64,000 nucleotides of DNA from Knufia peltigerae (Eukaryota; Ascomycota; Eurotiomycetes; Chaetothyriales; Trichomeriaceae), in contig JAPDRN010000084.1 in the NCBI GenBank assembly GCA_030247855.1, positions 88,984 through 152,983 of the forward strand, written 5' to 3'. Of the stretch, positions 32,697 through 41,627 are shown in pieces. The notes under the pieces are model-generated. The model did no database searches. It saw nothing but the letters and a program-made list of their open reading frames with translations, and was not told the origin of the DNA. Positions within the stretch are counted from its first letter, which is position 1. Every line of letters begins with the position of its first letter. A program made the translations under genes and the position numbers.

Positions 32697-33617
32697 TCAG
32701 TCCTTGGCCGGCACGGCGGCCGCTGCTGCCTGGTCCGGAACCACGCGGATCAAGCCTTCCTGGGCGGTGCTGGCAACCAGTACGCCATCACGGGTAAAGA
32801 ACTGGCCGCGGGCCAGGCCGCGCGAATCCTGCGCACTGGGGCTGTCCAGCGAGTACAGCAGCCAATCGTCGGCGCGGAACGGGCGGTGGAACCAGATCGC
32901 GTGGTCCAGCGAAGCCATCTGCACGTGCGGATGGTAGTAGCTGATGCCGTGCGGGAAGGTCGCCGTGCCCAGCAGGTGGAAGTCCGACGCGTAGGCCAGC
33001 AGCGCCTGGTGCAGCTCGGGAGCATCGCCTACACGCTCGCTCAAGCGCAGCCAGACCTGGTGGTAGGGCGGGCGCTTGGGCGGGTTCAGTTCATCGCGCG
33101 GATACACATGGCGGAACTCGAACGGACCGCCGCGCGACAGCCAGCGTTGCACCTTGATCGGCAGGCGTTCAAGTACCTCCGCCGGCAACGGCCGGTTCGG
33201 TTCGATGTCTTCCGGCTGTGGCACTTCGGGCATCTTGTGCTGGTGCTCGGCACCGGATTCGGCCTGTTGGAACGAGGCGGCGCAGAAGAAGATCACCTTG
33301 CCGTGCTGGATGGCGGTCACCCGGCGCACCGAGAAGCTGCCGCCGTCGCGGGTACGGTCGACGTCGTAGACGATCGGATGGTCGATGTTGCCGGCGCGCA
33401 GGAAATAGGCATGCAGCGAGTGCACATGGCGACCGTTGTCGACCGTGGCCTGGGCGGCCGCCAGGGCCTGGCCCAGCACCTGCCCGCCAAACACGTACTT
33501 GGTGCCGATGTCGCGGCTCTGGCCGCGGAACAGGTTGTCCTCCAGCCGCTCCAGGGTGAGCAGATCGATCAGCTCGGAGACGACGGGTTCGGGCGTGTCG
33601 TTCAAGGGGGCGGCCAC
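32697..33617 (-). CDS. tesB: Acyl-CoA thioesterase II
   Basis: 306 residues, double hot-dog fold. It carries family motifs LFRGQSRDIGTKYVFGGQVL near the start, VHSLHAYFLRAG, and the second-half catalytic region with MASLDHAIWFHRPFRADDWL. The enzyme hydrolyses medium- and long-chain acyl-CoA to free fatty acid and CoA. The start codon is GTG 33617; no closer ATG gives a complete first hot-dog domain, and the SD is weak. The DUF2007-like gene follows four bases later. Confidence 0.94.
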   Translation of the reverse strand: MAAPLNDTPEPVVSELIDLLTLERLEDNLFRGQSRDIGTKYVFGGQVLGQALAAAQATVDNGRHVHSLHAYFLRAGNIDHPIVYDVDRTRDGGSFSVRRVTAIQHGKVIFFCAASFQQAESGAEHQHKMPEVPQPEDIEPNRPLPAEVLERLPIKVQRWLSRGGPFEFRHVYPRDELNPPKRPPYHQVWLRLSERVGDAPELHQALLAYASDFHLLGTATFPHGISYYHPHVQMASLDHAIWFHRPFRADDWLLYSLDSPSAQDSRGLARGQFFTRDGVLVASTAQEGLIRVVPDQAAAAAVPAKD

Positions 33618-33666
33618 AGCGATGAAAGAGGGCTCGATTATACCGGTGCCGGCCAGCCCATCAGCG

Positions 33667-33742
33667 GTAGTGCCGGCCGCTGGCCGGCAGCCTCGTGATC
33701 CTCCCGGGATGCCTGCGGTTGCCGGCCAGCGGCCGGCACTAC
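33667..33742. repeat. SMAG dimer, head-to-head
   Basis: GTAGTGCCGGCCGCTGG at the left and its inverted partner ending CACTAC at the right, about 30 bases apart. It fills the gap between the tesB start and the enoyl-CoA hydratase stop. Confidence 0.9.
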
Positions 33743-33745
33743 CGT

Positions 33746-34522
33746 TTACTTGCCGAGGCGGGCGACCAGCGCCTGCAGCGCGTTCTGCGCATCCGGGGCG
33801 AACCAGGCCTCGACGAAGCGGTCGAGCTGGATCAGGTCCGGGTGCAGGGCGTCGTGCAGCTCGGCGCGGGCGATGGCACGGGTCAGCAGCATCGGCTGCC
33901 GCGGCTGCTTCAGCAGGTCCTGCAGCCAGGCCACCGCACGTGCCGCCACCAGCTCGCCATCAACCAGTTCATCGACCAGGCCGATCTGCAGGGCCTGTTC
34001 GGCCGGTACCAGCGCGCCGGTGGCCAGCAGGACACTGGAGCGGTGTGCACCCACGGCACGGCGCAACAGGCGCTGGATGCCTTCCGGTGCGATCAGGCCG
34101 ACCTGCACTTCGTTCAGGCCGATGGCGTAAGGGCGCGCCGGATCGGCACTGCGTGCCATCACCCGGTAGTCGCAGCACAGTGCCAGCACGCAGCCGCCCG
34201 CCGGTGCATGGCCGGTGATCGCCGCAACCACCGGGATGCGGCTCTCGGCCAGCGTACGTACAGCGCCGAAGAATGCGTTCCAGGTGTCCAGCAGCTTGTG
34301 CTTGTCATCACCATGCGAGAGCAGATGAGGTACGTCCATGCCGCCGGTGAAGATGCGCTCGCTGCCCGACAGCACGATGCCGTGCGCGTCCTCGGCCATC
34401 GCCAGTTCGATGGCATGGATCAACTGCCGGCACAGCTCGGTGTCCAGTGCGTTGACCGGCGGCCGCGCCAGCCGCAGTTCGCGGATGGGGCCATGGTTGA
34501 TCACCTCGATGAGCGTCGTCAT
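33746..34522 (-). CDS. Enoyl-CoA hydratase/isomerase family protein
   Basis: 258 residues from ATG 34522 (MTTLIEVINHGPIRELRLAR); the longer frame overlaps the divergent gene's promoter. Crotonase-fold markers: GIVLSGSERIFTGGMDVPHL (first oxyanion-hole region), then ITGHAPAGGCVLALCCDYRV (second). The expected acidic residue is present in LNEVQVGLIAPEG. Family members hydrate or isomerise acyl-CoA; the exact reaction is uncertain. It is divergent from the copper-chaperone gene, 35 bp apart. Confidence 0.88.
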   Translation of the reverse strand: MTTLIEVINHGPIRELRLARPPVNALDTELCRQLIHAIELAMAEDAHGIVLSGSERIFTGGMDVPHLLSHGDDKHKLLDTWNAFFGAVRTLAESRIPVVAAITGHAPAGGCVLALCCDYRVMARSADPARPYAIGLNEVQVGLIAPEGIQRLLRRAVGAHRSSVLLATGALVPAEQALQIGLVDELVDGELVAARAVAWLQDLLKQPRQPMLLTRAIARAELHDALHPDLIQLDRFVEAWFAPDAQNALQALVARLGK

Positions 34523-34557
34523 GCTGCGGGTCTCGTTGCGAAGAAGGAACCTGGGCG

Positions 34558-35004
34558 ATGATAACCAAACCATGCGTTGGCGTACTGTTCGTGCTGTGTG
34601 CGCTTGCAACATCGGCGTCGGCGGCGGAACAGGGCTGCGTGACGGTGGAACAGGGCTGGGCGCGGATGCCGCCGAATCCGACGATGCCGATGACCGCCGG
34701 CTATGGCGTGATCCGCAACGGCTGCGCCACTGCGGTGACCATCATCGGTGCGCGCAGTGCGAGTTTCGGTGATGTGTCGTTGCACGAGACCCGGATCGTC
34801 GACGGGGTCAGCCGCATGCGTGCCGTTGAGCGTCTGCCACTGGCGCCGGGCGAACGCGCCGTACTCAAGCCCGGCGGCCTGCACCTGATGTTGATGGACG
34901 GCAGGCGCGTATTGGAGGAGGGGCAGCCGGTGTGGCTGCAGGTGCAACTGGAGGGTGGCAGCGAAGTCAGCACGGCCCTGATAGTGCGCAAGGCCGCGAA
35001 ATGA
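34558..35004 (+). CDS. PCu(A)C-type periplasmic copper chaperone
   Basis: 148 residues with a signal peptide (MITKPCVGVLFVLCALATSA). It has the H-x10-M...H-x-M copper site of the family: SLHETRIVDGVSRMR gives the His and first Met, and GGLHLMLM the second His and Met, with LAPGERAVLKP between. Such proteins bring Cu(I) to the CuA/CuB centres of cytochrome oxidase. Two extra Cys (QGCV and RNGC) may form a disulfide. A SMAG dimer follows the stop codon. Confidence 0.9.
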   Translation: MITKPCVGVLFVLCALATSASAAEQGCVTVEQGWARMPPNPTMPMTAGYGVIRNGCATAVTIIGARSASFGDVSLHETRIVDGVSRMRAVERLPLAPGERAVLKPGGLHLMLMDGRRVLEEGQPVWLQVQLEGGSEVSTALIVRKAAK

Positions 35005-35011
35005 AGATGGG

Positions 35012-35067
35012 GTAGTGCCGGCCGTTGGCCGGCAGCACAGCTGATTGCCGGCCAGCGGCCGGCACTA
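35012..35067. repeat. SMAG dimer, head-to-head, short spacer
   Basis: GTAGTGCCGGCCGTTGG and an inverted copy ending CACTAC, with about a 10-base spacer. It lies between the convergent copper-chaperone and 35078 genes, where it could end both transcripts. Confidence 0.9.
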
Positions 35068-35077
35068 CCGACGAGGC

Positions 35078-35803
35078 TTACGACCAGTCGTACGAGAACA
35101 GCACCGTGCGGCTTTCCGGCTCGTACAGCATCACGATCGCATCGGCACCGGTTGCACACCAGTTGTAGCCGGCCACTTCTGCCACGGCGAAGAACTTGTT
35201 TCCATCGCGGGTGATGATCGCGCACTCGGCATCGTCAGGCGCATGGCGGTCGTCGGCAGCCTCGGTGAACTGCAGCGCGAAGGCGGCGGGAATCTCCGCG
35301 GTTTCAATCCAGTTGCCGGTCGAGATCTGCCCGCCCAGCACGTCCAGGCAGGCCTGCTCGCCAGGCTCGCCATCGCCATAGCGCGAATAGCTGGCCAGGC
35401 GTCCATGCTGCTGGAAGTACGCGCGTGCCTTGTTGTAGCTCCCGCGCATCTCGGTGATGTGCTCCAGCGCGTCGTTGTCCTGCACCTGGTCGCCGATGAA
35501 GTAGCCCTCCTCACCGAGGAAACGCATGCGGTTGTCGGCGGTCAATTCAAAGGCGATCCAGTTGGTGCCGGTGAACGCGTTGTGGTGCTCTTCGGTGGTT
35601 TCGCCGATGCAGCCGTCGTAGGGTTCGATCGGGCACAGCATGGTGGCCACGCTGCCGGCCAGTTCCGGGCGCAGCACGCCGAGGTCGATCTTCAGCAACG
35701 GCAGCAGGTGCTGGCCAAGCCAAGCCTGGTCATCGGGGAACACATCGACGGGGAAGGGGACCATGCCGGGCAGCAGGTCGCGCAGTTCAGTCTGGTGGAT
35801 CAT
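35078..35803 (-). CDS. Hypothetical cytoplasmic protein
   Basis: 241 residues, acidic, no signal peptide or membrane helix. I do not recognise the family. Visible features are an aromatic and Asp-rich C-terminal third (GYNWCATGADAIVMLYEPES, ending FSYDWS), a beta-rich pattern and three scattered Cys. It shares the strand of the thioesterase/uvrA genes and lies about 50 bases after the thioesterase stop, so it may be the distal gene of that transcript. Confidence 0.65.
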   Translation of the reverse strand: MIHQTELRDLLPGMVPFPVDVFPDDQAWLGQHLLPLLKIDLGVLRPELAGSVATMLCPIEPYDGCIGETTEEHHNAFTGTNWIAFELTADNRMRFLGEEGYFIGDQVQDNDALEHITEMRGSYNKARAYFQQHGRLASYSRYGDGEPGEQACLDVLGGQISTGNWIETAEIPAAFALQFTEAADDRHAPDDAECAIITRDGNKFFAVAEVAGYNWCATGADAIVMLYEPESRTVLFSYDWS

Positions 35804-35828
35804 GTCAGTCCTTTGAAGGGTGTCGGTC

Positions 35829-35852
35829 GTGCCGGCCAGCGGCCGGCACCAC
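35829..35852. repeat. Degenerate SMAG palindrome
   Basis: GTGCCGGCCAGCGGCCGGCAC is a perfect stem-loop, but the GTAG/CTAC ends are lost (CACCAC instead). It lies between the 35078 gene and the thioesterase gene. Confidence 0.7.
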
Positions 35853-35854
35853 CT

Positions 35855-36262
35855 TCAGCTGGAAGCGTTGCGGATCGCGTCCGGCAGTGGCGCACTCTTG
35901 CCGGTCTGCGTGTCCATCCACACCACCACCACGTTGCCGTCCGAATACAGCCTCGACTCATCCTGCTGGTCGACGATGCGATGACCGATGGTCACGCTGC
36001 TGTTGCCCAGACGCTCGACGAACAACTCGACCAGCATGTCGTTGGGCCACACGATCGGCAACCGGTAGTTGACGTTGGTGGCAGCCACCACCGGTGCGAT
36101 GCGGTCGGTCATCGACACGCCTTCCACGCCCAGCATCCAGCGCACGCGTGCCTCTTCCAGGTAGGAGATGTACTTGGCGTTGTTGACGTGGCCCATGCTG
36201 TCCATGTCGCGCCAGCGCACGCTGATCGGAATGCGGGCCAGGATCTTGTGTTCGCTGCTCAT
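35855..36262 (-). CDS. Acyl-CoA thioesterase (4-hydroxybenzoyl-CoA thioesterase/YbgC-like)
   Basis: 135 residues, single hot-dog fold. ISVRWRDMDSMGHVNNAKYI contains the catalytic Asp and HVNNAxY signature of the YbgC/4HBT group. YbgC-like enzymes hydrolyse short- or medium-chain acyl-CoA. Its ATG overlaps the uvrA stop (TGATG), so it is translationally coupled to uvrA. The pairing is positional and gives no hint of the substrate. Confidence 0.88.
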   Translation of the reverse strand: MSSEHKILARIPISVRWRDMDSMGHVNNAKYISYLEEARVRWMLGVEGVSMTDRIAPVVAATNVNYRLPIVWPNDMLVELFVERLGNSSVTIGHRIVDQQDESRLYSDGNVVVVWMDTQTGKSAPLPDAIRNASS

Positions 36263-38923
36263 CAGGCGTCCTTTTTCTTCTTGGTGCCGCCGGCCGCGGC
36301 GGTCTTGCTGGCCTTGCCGGTGCTCTTGGCGGCCGCTGCCTTCTTCGCCGGCTTTTCAGGCTTCACCTTGCGCGGCGGGCGCGCATCGGGCTTGTTGGCC
36401 ACGGCGGCCGGCTGGTCCGGTCGCGCATTGGTGGAGGGCAGCATCCGGGCGAGGAACTGGCCGGTATACGAATCCGGGCATGCAGCCACGTCTTCCGGCG
36501 TACCGGTCACCAGGATGGTGCCGCCGCGATGACCGCCTTCCGGACCCAGGTCGACGATCCAGTCCGCGGTTTTGATGACGTCCAGGTTGTGCTCGATCAC
36601 CACCACCGTGTTGCCCTCGTCGCGCAGCTTGTGCAGCACGCCGAGCAGCGCTTCGATGTCGTGGAAATGCAGGCCGGTGGTCGGCTCGTCGAGGATGTAC
36701 AGGGTGCGGCCGGTATCGCGGCGCGACAGTTCCTTGGACAGCTTCACGCGCTGTGCTTCACCGCCGGACAGCGTGGTCGCGCTCTGGCCCAGCTTGATGT
36801 AGCTCAGGCCGACATCGACCAGGGTTTCCAGCTTGCGGGCGATGGACGGCACCGGCTCGAACAGCTTCAATGCATCTTCGACGGTCATTTCCAGCACGTC
36901 GTTGATGTTGAAGCCCTTGTACAGGATCTCCAGCGTTTCGCGGTTGTAGCGCTTGCCATGGCAGACGTCGCAGGGAACGTACACGTCGGGCAGGAAGTGC
37001 ATCTCGACCTTGATCAGGCCATCGCCCTGGCAGGCCTCGCAGCGGCCACCACGCACGTTGAAACTGAAGCGCCCCGGCGAATAGCCGCGCGCACGCGATT
37101 CGGGAACCTGTGCGAACAGTTCGCGCAGAGGGGTGAACAGGCCGGTGTAGGTGGCCGGGTTCGAACGCGGGGTGCGGCCGATCGGCGACTGGTCGATGTC
37201 CACCACCTTGTCGAACAGGTCCAGGCCATCGATCTCCTTGTAGGGGGCGATCGGGTGCGAGGCGCCGTTGATCTCGTTGGCGGCCAGTGAGAACAGGGTG
37301 TCGTTGATCAGGGTCGACTTGCCCGAGCCGGACACGCCGGTCACACAGGTCAGCAGCCCCGCCGGGATGGCCAGGTCCACGCCTTTCAGGTTGTTGCCGG
37401 TGGCGCCACGCAGATGCAGCGTCATCTTCGGGTTCGGCTTGTGCCGGCGCGCCGGGATCTTGATCGCGCGCTTGCCCGACAGATACTGGCCGGTCAGCGA
37501 GCGCGGTGCATCGAGAAGGTCCTGCAGGCTGCCCTGGCCGACGATCTCGCCGCCATGCACGCCCGCGCCCGGACCGATGTCCAGCACGTAGTCGGCCAGG
37601 CGGATCGCATCTTCGTCATGCTCGACCACGATCACCGTGTTGCCGAGGTCGCGCAGGCGGGTGAGGGTGCCCAGCAGGCGCTCGTTGTCACGCTGGTGCA
37701 GGCCGATGGACGGCTCATCGAGCACGTACATAACGCCCACCAGGCCGGCACCGATCTGGCTGGCCAGACGGATGCGCTGCGCCTCGCCACCGGACAGGGT
37801 GTCGGCTTTGCGCTCCAGGGTCAGGTAATCCAGGCCGACGTCGACCAGGAAGCCGAGGCGTTCGCCGATCTCCTTGACGATCTTCGCAGCGATCTCGCCG
37901 CGCCAGCCCGGCAGGCTCAGTTCGCTGAAGAACTTCAGGGCTTCATCAATCGGCAGCACCACCAGTTCCGGCAGCGGGCGGTCGGCCACGAACACGTTGC
38001 GCGCGGCCTTGTTCAGGCGTGCGCCGTTGCACTCGGGGCAGGCATGCTCGCTGATGTACTTGCCGAGCTCTTCCTGCACCGCCGCCGATTCGGTTTCCTT
38101 GTAGCGGCGTTCGAGGTTGGGAATGATGCCTTCGAAGCGATGCTTGCGCTGGGTGCGGCCACCGGCCTCGGTGAAATAGGTGAAGGTGATTGCTTCCTCG
38201 CCACTGCCATACAGCACGGCCTGCTGCACCTTGGCCGGCAGCGAGTTCCACGCCGCGTCGGTGTCGAACCTGTAGTGCTTGGCCAGCGAGGCGATCAGCT
38301 GGAAGTAATAGGCGTTGCGGCGATCCCAGCCGCGCACGGCACCGGCCGCCAGCGACAGCTCGGGATGCACCACCACGCGCGAGGGATCGAAGAACTCGGC
38401 CATGCCCAGTCCGTCGCAGCCGGGGCAGGCGCCCATCGGTGCGTTGAACGAGAACAGGCGCGGCTCCAGTTCGGGCAGCGAGTAGTCGCAGACCGGGCAG
38501 GAATACTTGGACGAGAACAGGGTAGGGGTCGCACCGGCGTCGTCCAGCGACTGCACCGACGCCATGCCATCACCCAGCTTCAAGGCCGTTTCGAAGCTCT
38601 CGGCCAGGCGCTGCTTGATGTCTTCGCGCGGGCGGAAGCGATCGATCACCGCTTCGATGGTGTGCTTCTGGCGCAGTGCCAGCGGCGGCACCGCATCGAT
38701 TTCGTACAGCTCGCCATCGACGCGTACACGCACGAAACCCTGCGCACGCAGCTGGTCGAACACCTGTGCGTGCTCGCCCTTGCGATCGCGGATCACCGGC
38801 GCCAGCAGCATGTACCGCTGTTCCGGGTCCAGCGTCAGCATGTGGTCGACCATCTGGCTGACCGTCTGTGCTTCCAGCGGGTAGCCGTGGTCGGGGCAGC
38901 GCGGGGTGCCGACACGTGCGTAC

Positions 38924-38954
<31 letters not shown>

Positions 38955-39261
38955 TCGTGCCGACCGTCGAGCGCGGGTTGTGGGAGGTCGACTTCTGCTC
39001 GATCGAGATCGCCGGGGACAGGCCTTCGATATGGTCCAGGTCCGGCTTTTCCATCACGCTCAGGAACTGCCGCGCATACGCCGACAGGGACTCGACGTAA
39101 CGCCGCTGGCCCTCGGCATAGATGGTGTCGAACGCCAGCGACGACTTGCCCGAACCGGACAGGCCGGTGATCACGATCAGTTTGTCGCGAGGCAGGTCGA
39201 GGTCGATGTTCTTGAGGTTGTGCGTCCGCGCGCCGCGGATGCGGATGAAATCCATCGCCAT
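36262..39261 (-). CDS. uvrA: Excinuclease ABC subunit A
   Basis: 999 residues, longer than the usual ~940. It is the damage-sensing ATPase of nucleotide excision repair. Two ABC modules are visible: Walker A GLSGSGKSSLAFD near residue 32 and GVSGSGKSTLIND near 650, with LSGGEAQR signatures in each. Zinc sites are CPVC...CPGC and CEAC...CDVC. The extra ~50 residues form a Lys/Ala/Pro-rich tail (KPAKKAAAAKSTGKASK), probably disordered and DNA-binding. ATG 39261 or 39255 (MAMD) both fit. A thioesterase gene overlaps its end. Confidence 0.98.
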
Positions 39262-39484
39262 GGGGAATCCGGTTGTGGGGGCGTGGCTGGGCCGCCGGGC
39301 CAGCGAAAGGGCGGCAATCGGTCAGCCTACCGAGGTGACCAGATGGGGGCAATGGGCGACAATGCCAGCCCGGTGTCTCACCTCGTGAGACCGGCCGACA
39401 GGCAGGGGTCAGATCCCTTTTCACGTGGTGAAAAGGGATCTGACCCCGTTCCGGCCCGGCCTCCAGAGTCGTTCAGGGGTTGAC
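39262..39484. other. Divergent gap, uvrA / rplU
   Basis: It holds the uvrA promoter side, a small hairpin GTCTCAC-CTC-GTGAGAC (39375-39391) and a family B palindrome. I see no open frame with a start and SD. No LexA-type CTG-N10-CAG site was recognised with confidence. Confidence 0.45.
39405..39447. repeat. Family B palindrome, perfect copy
   Basis: GGGGTCAGATCCCTTTTCAC and its exact complement flank a three-base centre. It is the most regular copy, 38 bases upstream of the rplU -35 box. Confidence 0.92.
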
Positions 39485-39514
39485 TTGACCCGTCCCCGCT
39501 GGTCCACGTACAAT
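39485..39514 (+). promoter_or_regulatory. Sigma-70 promoter for rplU-rpmA
   Basis: TTGACC (39485-39490), 18-base spacer, TACAAT (39509-39514). Both boxes are close to consensus. The leader of about 60 bases contains the small hairpin CCGCC-CTCGAC-GGCGG before the rplU start codon. Confidence 0.75.
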
Positions 39515-39580
39515 TCCGCTCCTGTCCGCCCTCGACGGCGGCAGTCCATAGACCACAATAACTACAGAGGAAGTCTGGTC

Positions 39581-39898
39581 ATGTACGCAGTACTGGTCAC
39601 CGGCGGTAAGCAATACCGCGTGGCGCAGGGCGAAAAGCTCCGCATTGAAAAGCTCGAAGTCGAAGTCGGCAGCGAGATCAAGTTCGACAACATCCTGCTG
39701 CTCGGCGACAGCGATGGCATCAAGATCGGCGACGCCCTGAGCGGCGCTGCGGTCACTGCCACCGTCCTGTCCCAGGGTCGTGCCGACAAGGTCCGGATCA
39801 TCAAGTTCCGTCGCCGTAAGCACCACATGAAGCGCCAGGGTCACCGTCAGTACTACACCGAAATCGAGATCACCGGCATTGCCGGTGGCAGCAAGTAA
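39581..39898 (+). CDS. rplU: 50S ribosomal protein L21
   Basis: 105 residues. It begins MYAVLVTGGKQYRVAQGEKL and carries the conserved C-terminal KVRIIKFRRRKHHMKRQGHR, which binds 23S rRNA. ATG 39581 follows GAGGAAG. It is the first gene of the usual rplU-rpmA pair and has a strong promoter 67 bases upstream. The upstream part of the longer open frame is non-coding. Confidence 0.98.
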   Translation: MYAVLVTGGKQYRVAQGEKLRIEKLEVEVGSEIKFDNILLLGDSDGIKIGDALSGAAVTATVLSQGRADKVRIIKFRRRKHHMKRQGHRQYYTEIEITGIAGGSK

Positions 39899-39909
39899 GG
39901 AGATAGGTC

Positions 39910-40173
39910 ATGGCACATAAAAAAGGCGTAGGCTCTTCGCGCAACGGTCGCGACTCCAACCCGAAGTACCTCGGCGTCAAGATCTTCGGCGGCCAGGCCA
40001 TCGAAGCCGGCAACATCATCGTGCGTCAGCGCGGCACCCAGTTCCACCCGGGTTCCGGCGTCGGCCTCGGCCGTGACCACACCCTGTTCGCCCTGACGGA
40101 CGGCAAGGTGGAGTTCACCGTGAAGGGCCCGAAGAAGCGTCGCACCGTCAGCGTCGTCTCGGTCGAAGCCTGA
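39910..40173 (+). CDS. rpmA: 50S ribosomal protein L27
   Basis: 87 residues. It begins MAHKKGVGSSRNGRDSNPKY with no N-terminal propeptide, as usual outside Firmicutes. The N-terminal tail reaches the peptidyl-transferase centre. It lies 11 bases after rplU with AAGGAG in the gap, and a terminator ends the pair. Confidence 0.98.
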   Translation: MAHKKGVGSSRNGRDSNPKYLGVKIFGGQAIEAGNIIVRQRGTQFHPGSGVGLGRDHTLFALTDGKVEFTVKGPKKRRTVSVVSVEA

Positions 40174-40238
40174 TAAGGCTGCGTCCGGCGCCCATGCCTC
40201 GGCATGGCCGTGCTGGATGAAGAGCTCGCTGCATGAAG

Positions 40239-40261
40239 AGCCCCGCTTCGGCGGGGCTTTT
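40239..40261 (+). terminator. Rho-independent terminator after rpmA
   Basis: Stem AGCCCCGC, tetraloop TTCG, stem GCGGGGCT, then a short T-run. It separates rplU-rpmA from obgE. Confidence 0.9.
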
Positions 40262-40297
40262 CGTTGGAATCAATGGTAAAACGGGCATCGCCCGGTT

Positions 40298-40319
40298 GTC
40301 GGCCAGCGGCCGGCACTAC
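40298..40319. repeat. Single SMAG palindrome upstream of obgE
   Basis: Ends CGGCACTAC; the complement begins GTAGTGCCGGCC. It lies between the rpmA terminator and obgE, so it may sit in the obgE leader. Confidence 0.85.
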
Positions 40320-40366
40320 ATCAAGGTGGCGGCGTGCATGCCGCGCCCATCGCAGGCATCGAAACA

Positions 40367-41422
40367 ATGAAACTGGTAGACGAAGCAGAAATCGAAGTGT
40401 TCGCCGGCAATGGCGGCAACGGCTGCATTGGCTTCCGTCGCGAGAAGTTCATTCCGCTCGGCGGCCCGGACGGCGGCGACGGCGGTGCGGGCGGCAGCGT
40501 GTGGATCCGCGCCGACGAAAACCTCAACACCCTGGTCGACTTCCGCCATGACCGCATCTTCAAGGCGCAGCGCGGCGAGAACGGCATGGGCCGCCAGGCC
40601 TATGGCAAGGGCGGCGAAGACATGGTCATCACCGTGCCGGTCGGTACCGTGATCATCAACGTGGCCACCGATGAAATCATCGGCGACCTGACCCAGCACG
40701 GCGACCGCCTGCTGGTGGCCAAGGGTGGCCGCGGCGGCCTCGGCAACATGCATTTCAAGAGCTCCACCAACCGCTCGCCGCGCCAGGCGCTGCCGGGTGA
40801 GCCGGGTGAAGAGCGCACGCTGAAGCTGGAGTTGAAGCTGCTGGCTGACGTCGGCCTGCTGGGCTTCCCCAATGCCGGCAAGAGCACTTTGATCCGTGCG
40901 GTCTCGGCGGCGACGCCGAAGGTGGCCGATTACCCGTTCACCACGCTGTACCCGAACCTGGGTGTGGTGAAGGTGGAGAACTACCGCAGCTTCGTGATCG
41001 CCGATATTCCGGGCCTGATCGAAGGTGCTGCCGACGGAGCCGGCCTGGGCGCGCAGTTCCTGCGCCACCTGCAGCGTACCCGCCTGCTGCTGCACCTCGT
41101 CGACATCTCGCCGATGGAAGGTGGCGTGGAAGGCGTTTCCCCGGTCGAGCAGGTGCGTGCCATCGAGCGCGAACTGGAAAAGCACGATCCGGAACTGCTG
41201 GCCAAGCCGCGCTGGCTGGTGCTGAACAAGGCCGACCTGATGTTCGAGGACGAGGCCAAGGCCGCCGCCGAGAAGATCGTTGCCGAGCTGGGCTGGAAGG
41301 AGCCGTGGTTCCTGGTGTCCGCACTGGGTCGCGAAGGTACCTTCCCGATCATGAGCCGGATCATGGCGTTCTTCGATCGCCAGAAGGAAGACGAGCTCGA
41401 GGCGGCCCGCAACGCGCAGTAA
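40367..41422 (+). CDS. obgE: Obg/CgtA GTPase
   Basis: 351 residues from ATG 40367 (MKLVDEAEIEVFAGNGGNG); earlier in-frame ATGs are in the repeat-bearing leader. The N-terminal Gly-rich Obg fold spans ~1-158 (GGDGGAGGSVW). The G domain has P-loop GFPNAGKSTLI (~166), DIPGLIEGA and the NKxD motif NKADL. The GTPase is essential, associates with the 50S subunit and takes part in ribosome assembly and the stringent response. It follows rplU-rpmA, as in most bacteria. Confidence 0.97.
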   Translation: MKLVDEAEIEVFAGNGGNGCIGFRREKFIPLGGPDGGDGGAGGSVWIRADENLNTLVDFRHDRIFKAQRGENGMGRQAYGKGGEDMVITVPVGTVIINVATDEIIGDLTQHGDRLLVAKGGRGGLGNMHFKSSTNRSPRQALPGEPGEERTLKLELKLLADVGLLGFPNAGKSTLIRAVSAATPKVADYPFTTLYPNLGVVKVENYRSFVIADIPGLIEGAADGAGLGAQFLRHLQRTRLLLHLVDISPMEGGVEGVSPVEQVRAIERELEKHDPELLAKPRWLVLNKADLMFEDEAKAAAEKIVAELGWKEPWFLVSALGREGTFPIMSRIMAFFDRQKEDELEAARNAQ

Positions 41423-41442
41423 TGCCTGTTGTGGTTCCCGCG

Positions 41443-41470
41443 AAAAAACCCGGCTTCGGCCGGGTTTTTT
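41443..41470 (+). terminator. Rho-independent terminator after obgE
   Basis: AAAAAACCCGGC, loop TTCG, GCCGGGTTTTTT. The symmetric A and T runs mean it can work on both strands. Confidence 0.93.
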
Positions 41471-41484
41471 GTTGGCCGCCGAAT

Positions 41485-41525
41485 GGGGTCAGATCCCTTT
41501 TCCTGCGGAAAAGGGATCTGACCCC
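41485..41525. repeat. Family B palindrome, perfect copy
   Basis: GGGGTCAGATCCCTTTTCC and its complement flank a short centre. It lies between the obgE and rpsT terminators in a convergent gap, followed by a truncated GTAGCGCCGGGC element (41534-41548). Confidence 0.92.
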
Positions 41526-41562
41526 GGGCATCGGTAGCGCCGGGCGCCAGATTGCAGGCAAC

Positions 41563-41589
41563 AAAAAACCCGGCCGAAGCCGGGCTTTT
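41563..41589 (-). terminator. Rho-independent terminator after rpsT
   Basis: Read on the minus strand: GCCCGGC, loop TTCG, GCCGGG, then six T. It lies about 40 bases beyond the rpsT stop codon and resembles the obgE terminator facing it. Confidence 0.88.
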
Positions 41590-41627
41590 GCGTGCTGCCG
41601 GAGCCGGGGCTCCAGCAACCAACCGGA

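Noticed and set aside
39480..39514. TTGACT at 39480 as the rplU -35 box
   Set aside because: Spacing to the TACAAT -10 box would be 23 bases; the overlapping TTGACC at 39485 gives 18.
10913..41548. Regularly recurring palindromes as a CRISPR array
   Set aside because: The repeats are palindromic, scattered, in both orientations and have no constant-length spacers or cas genes.
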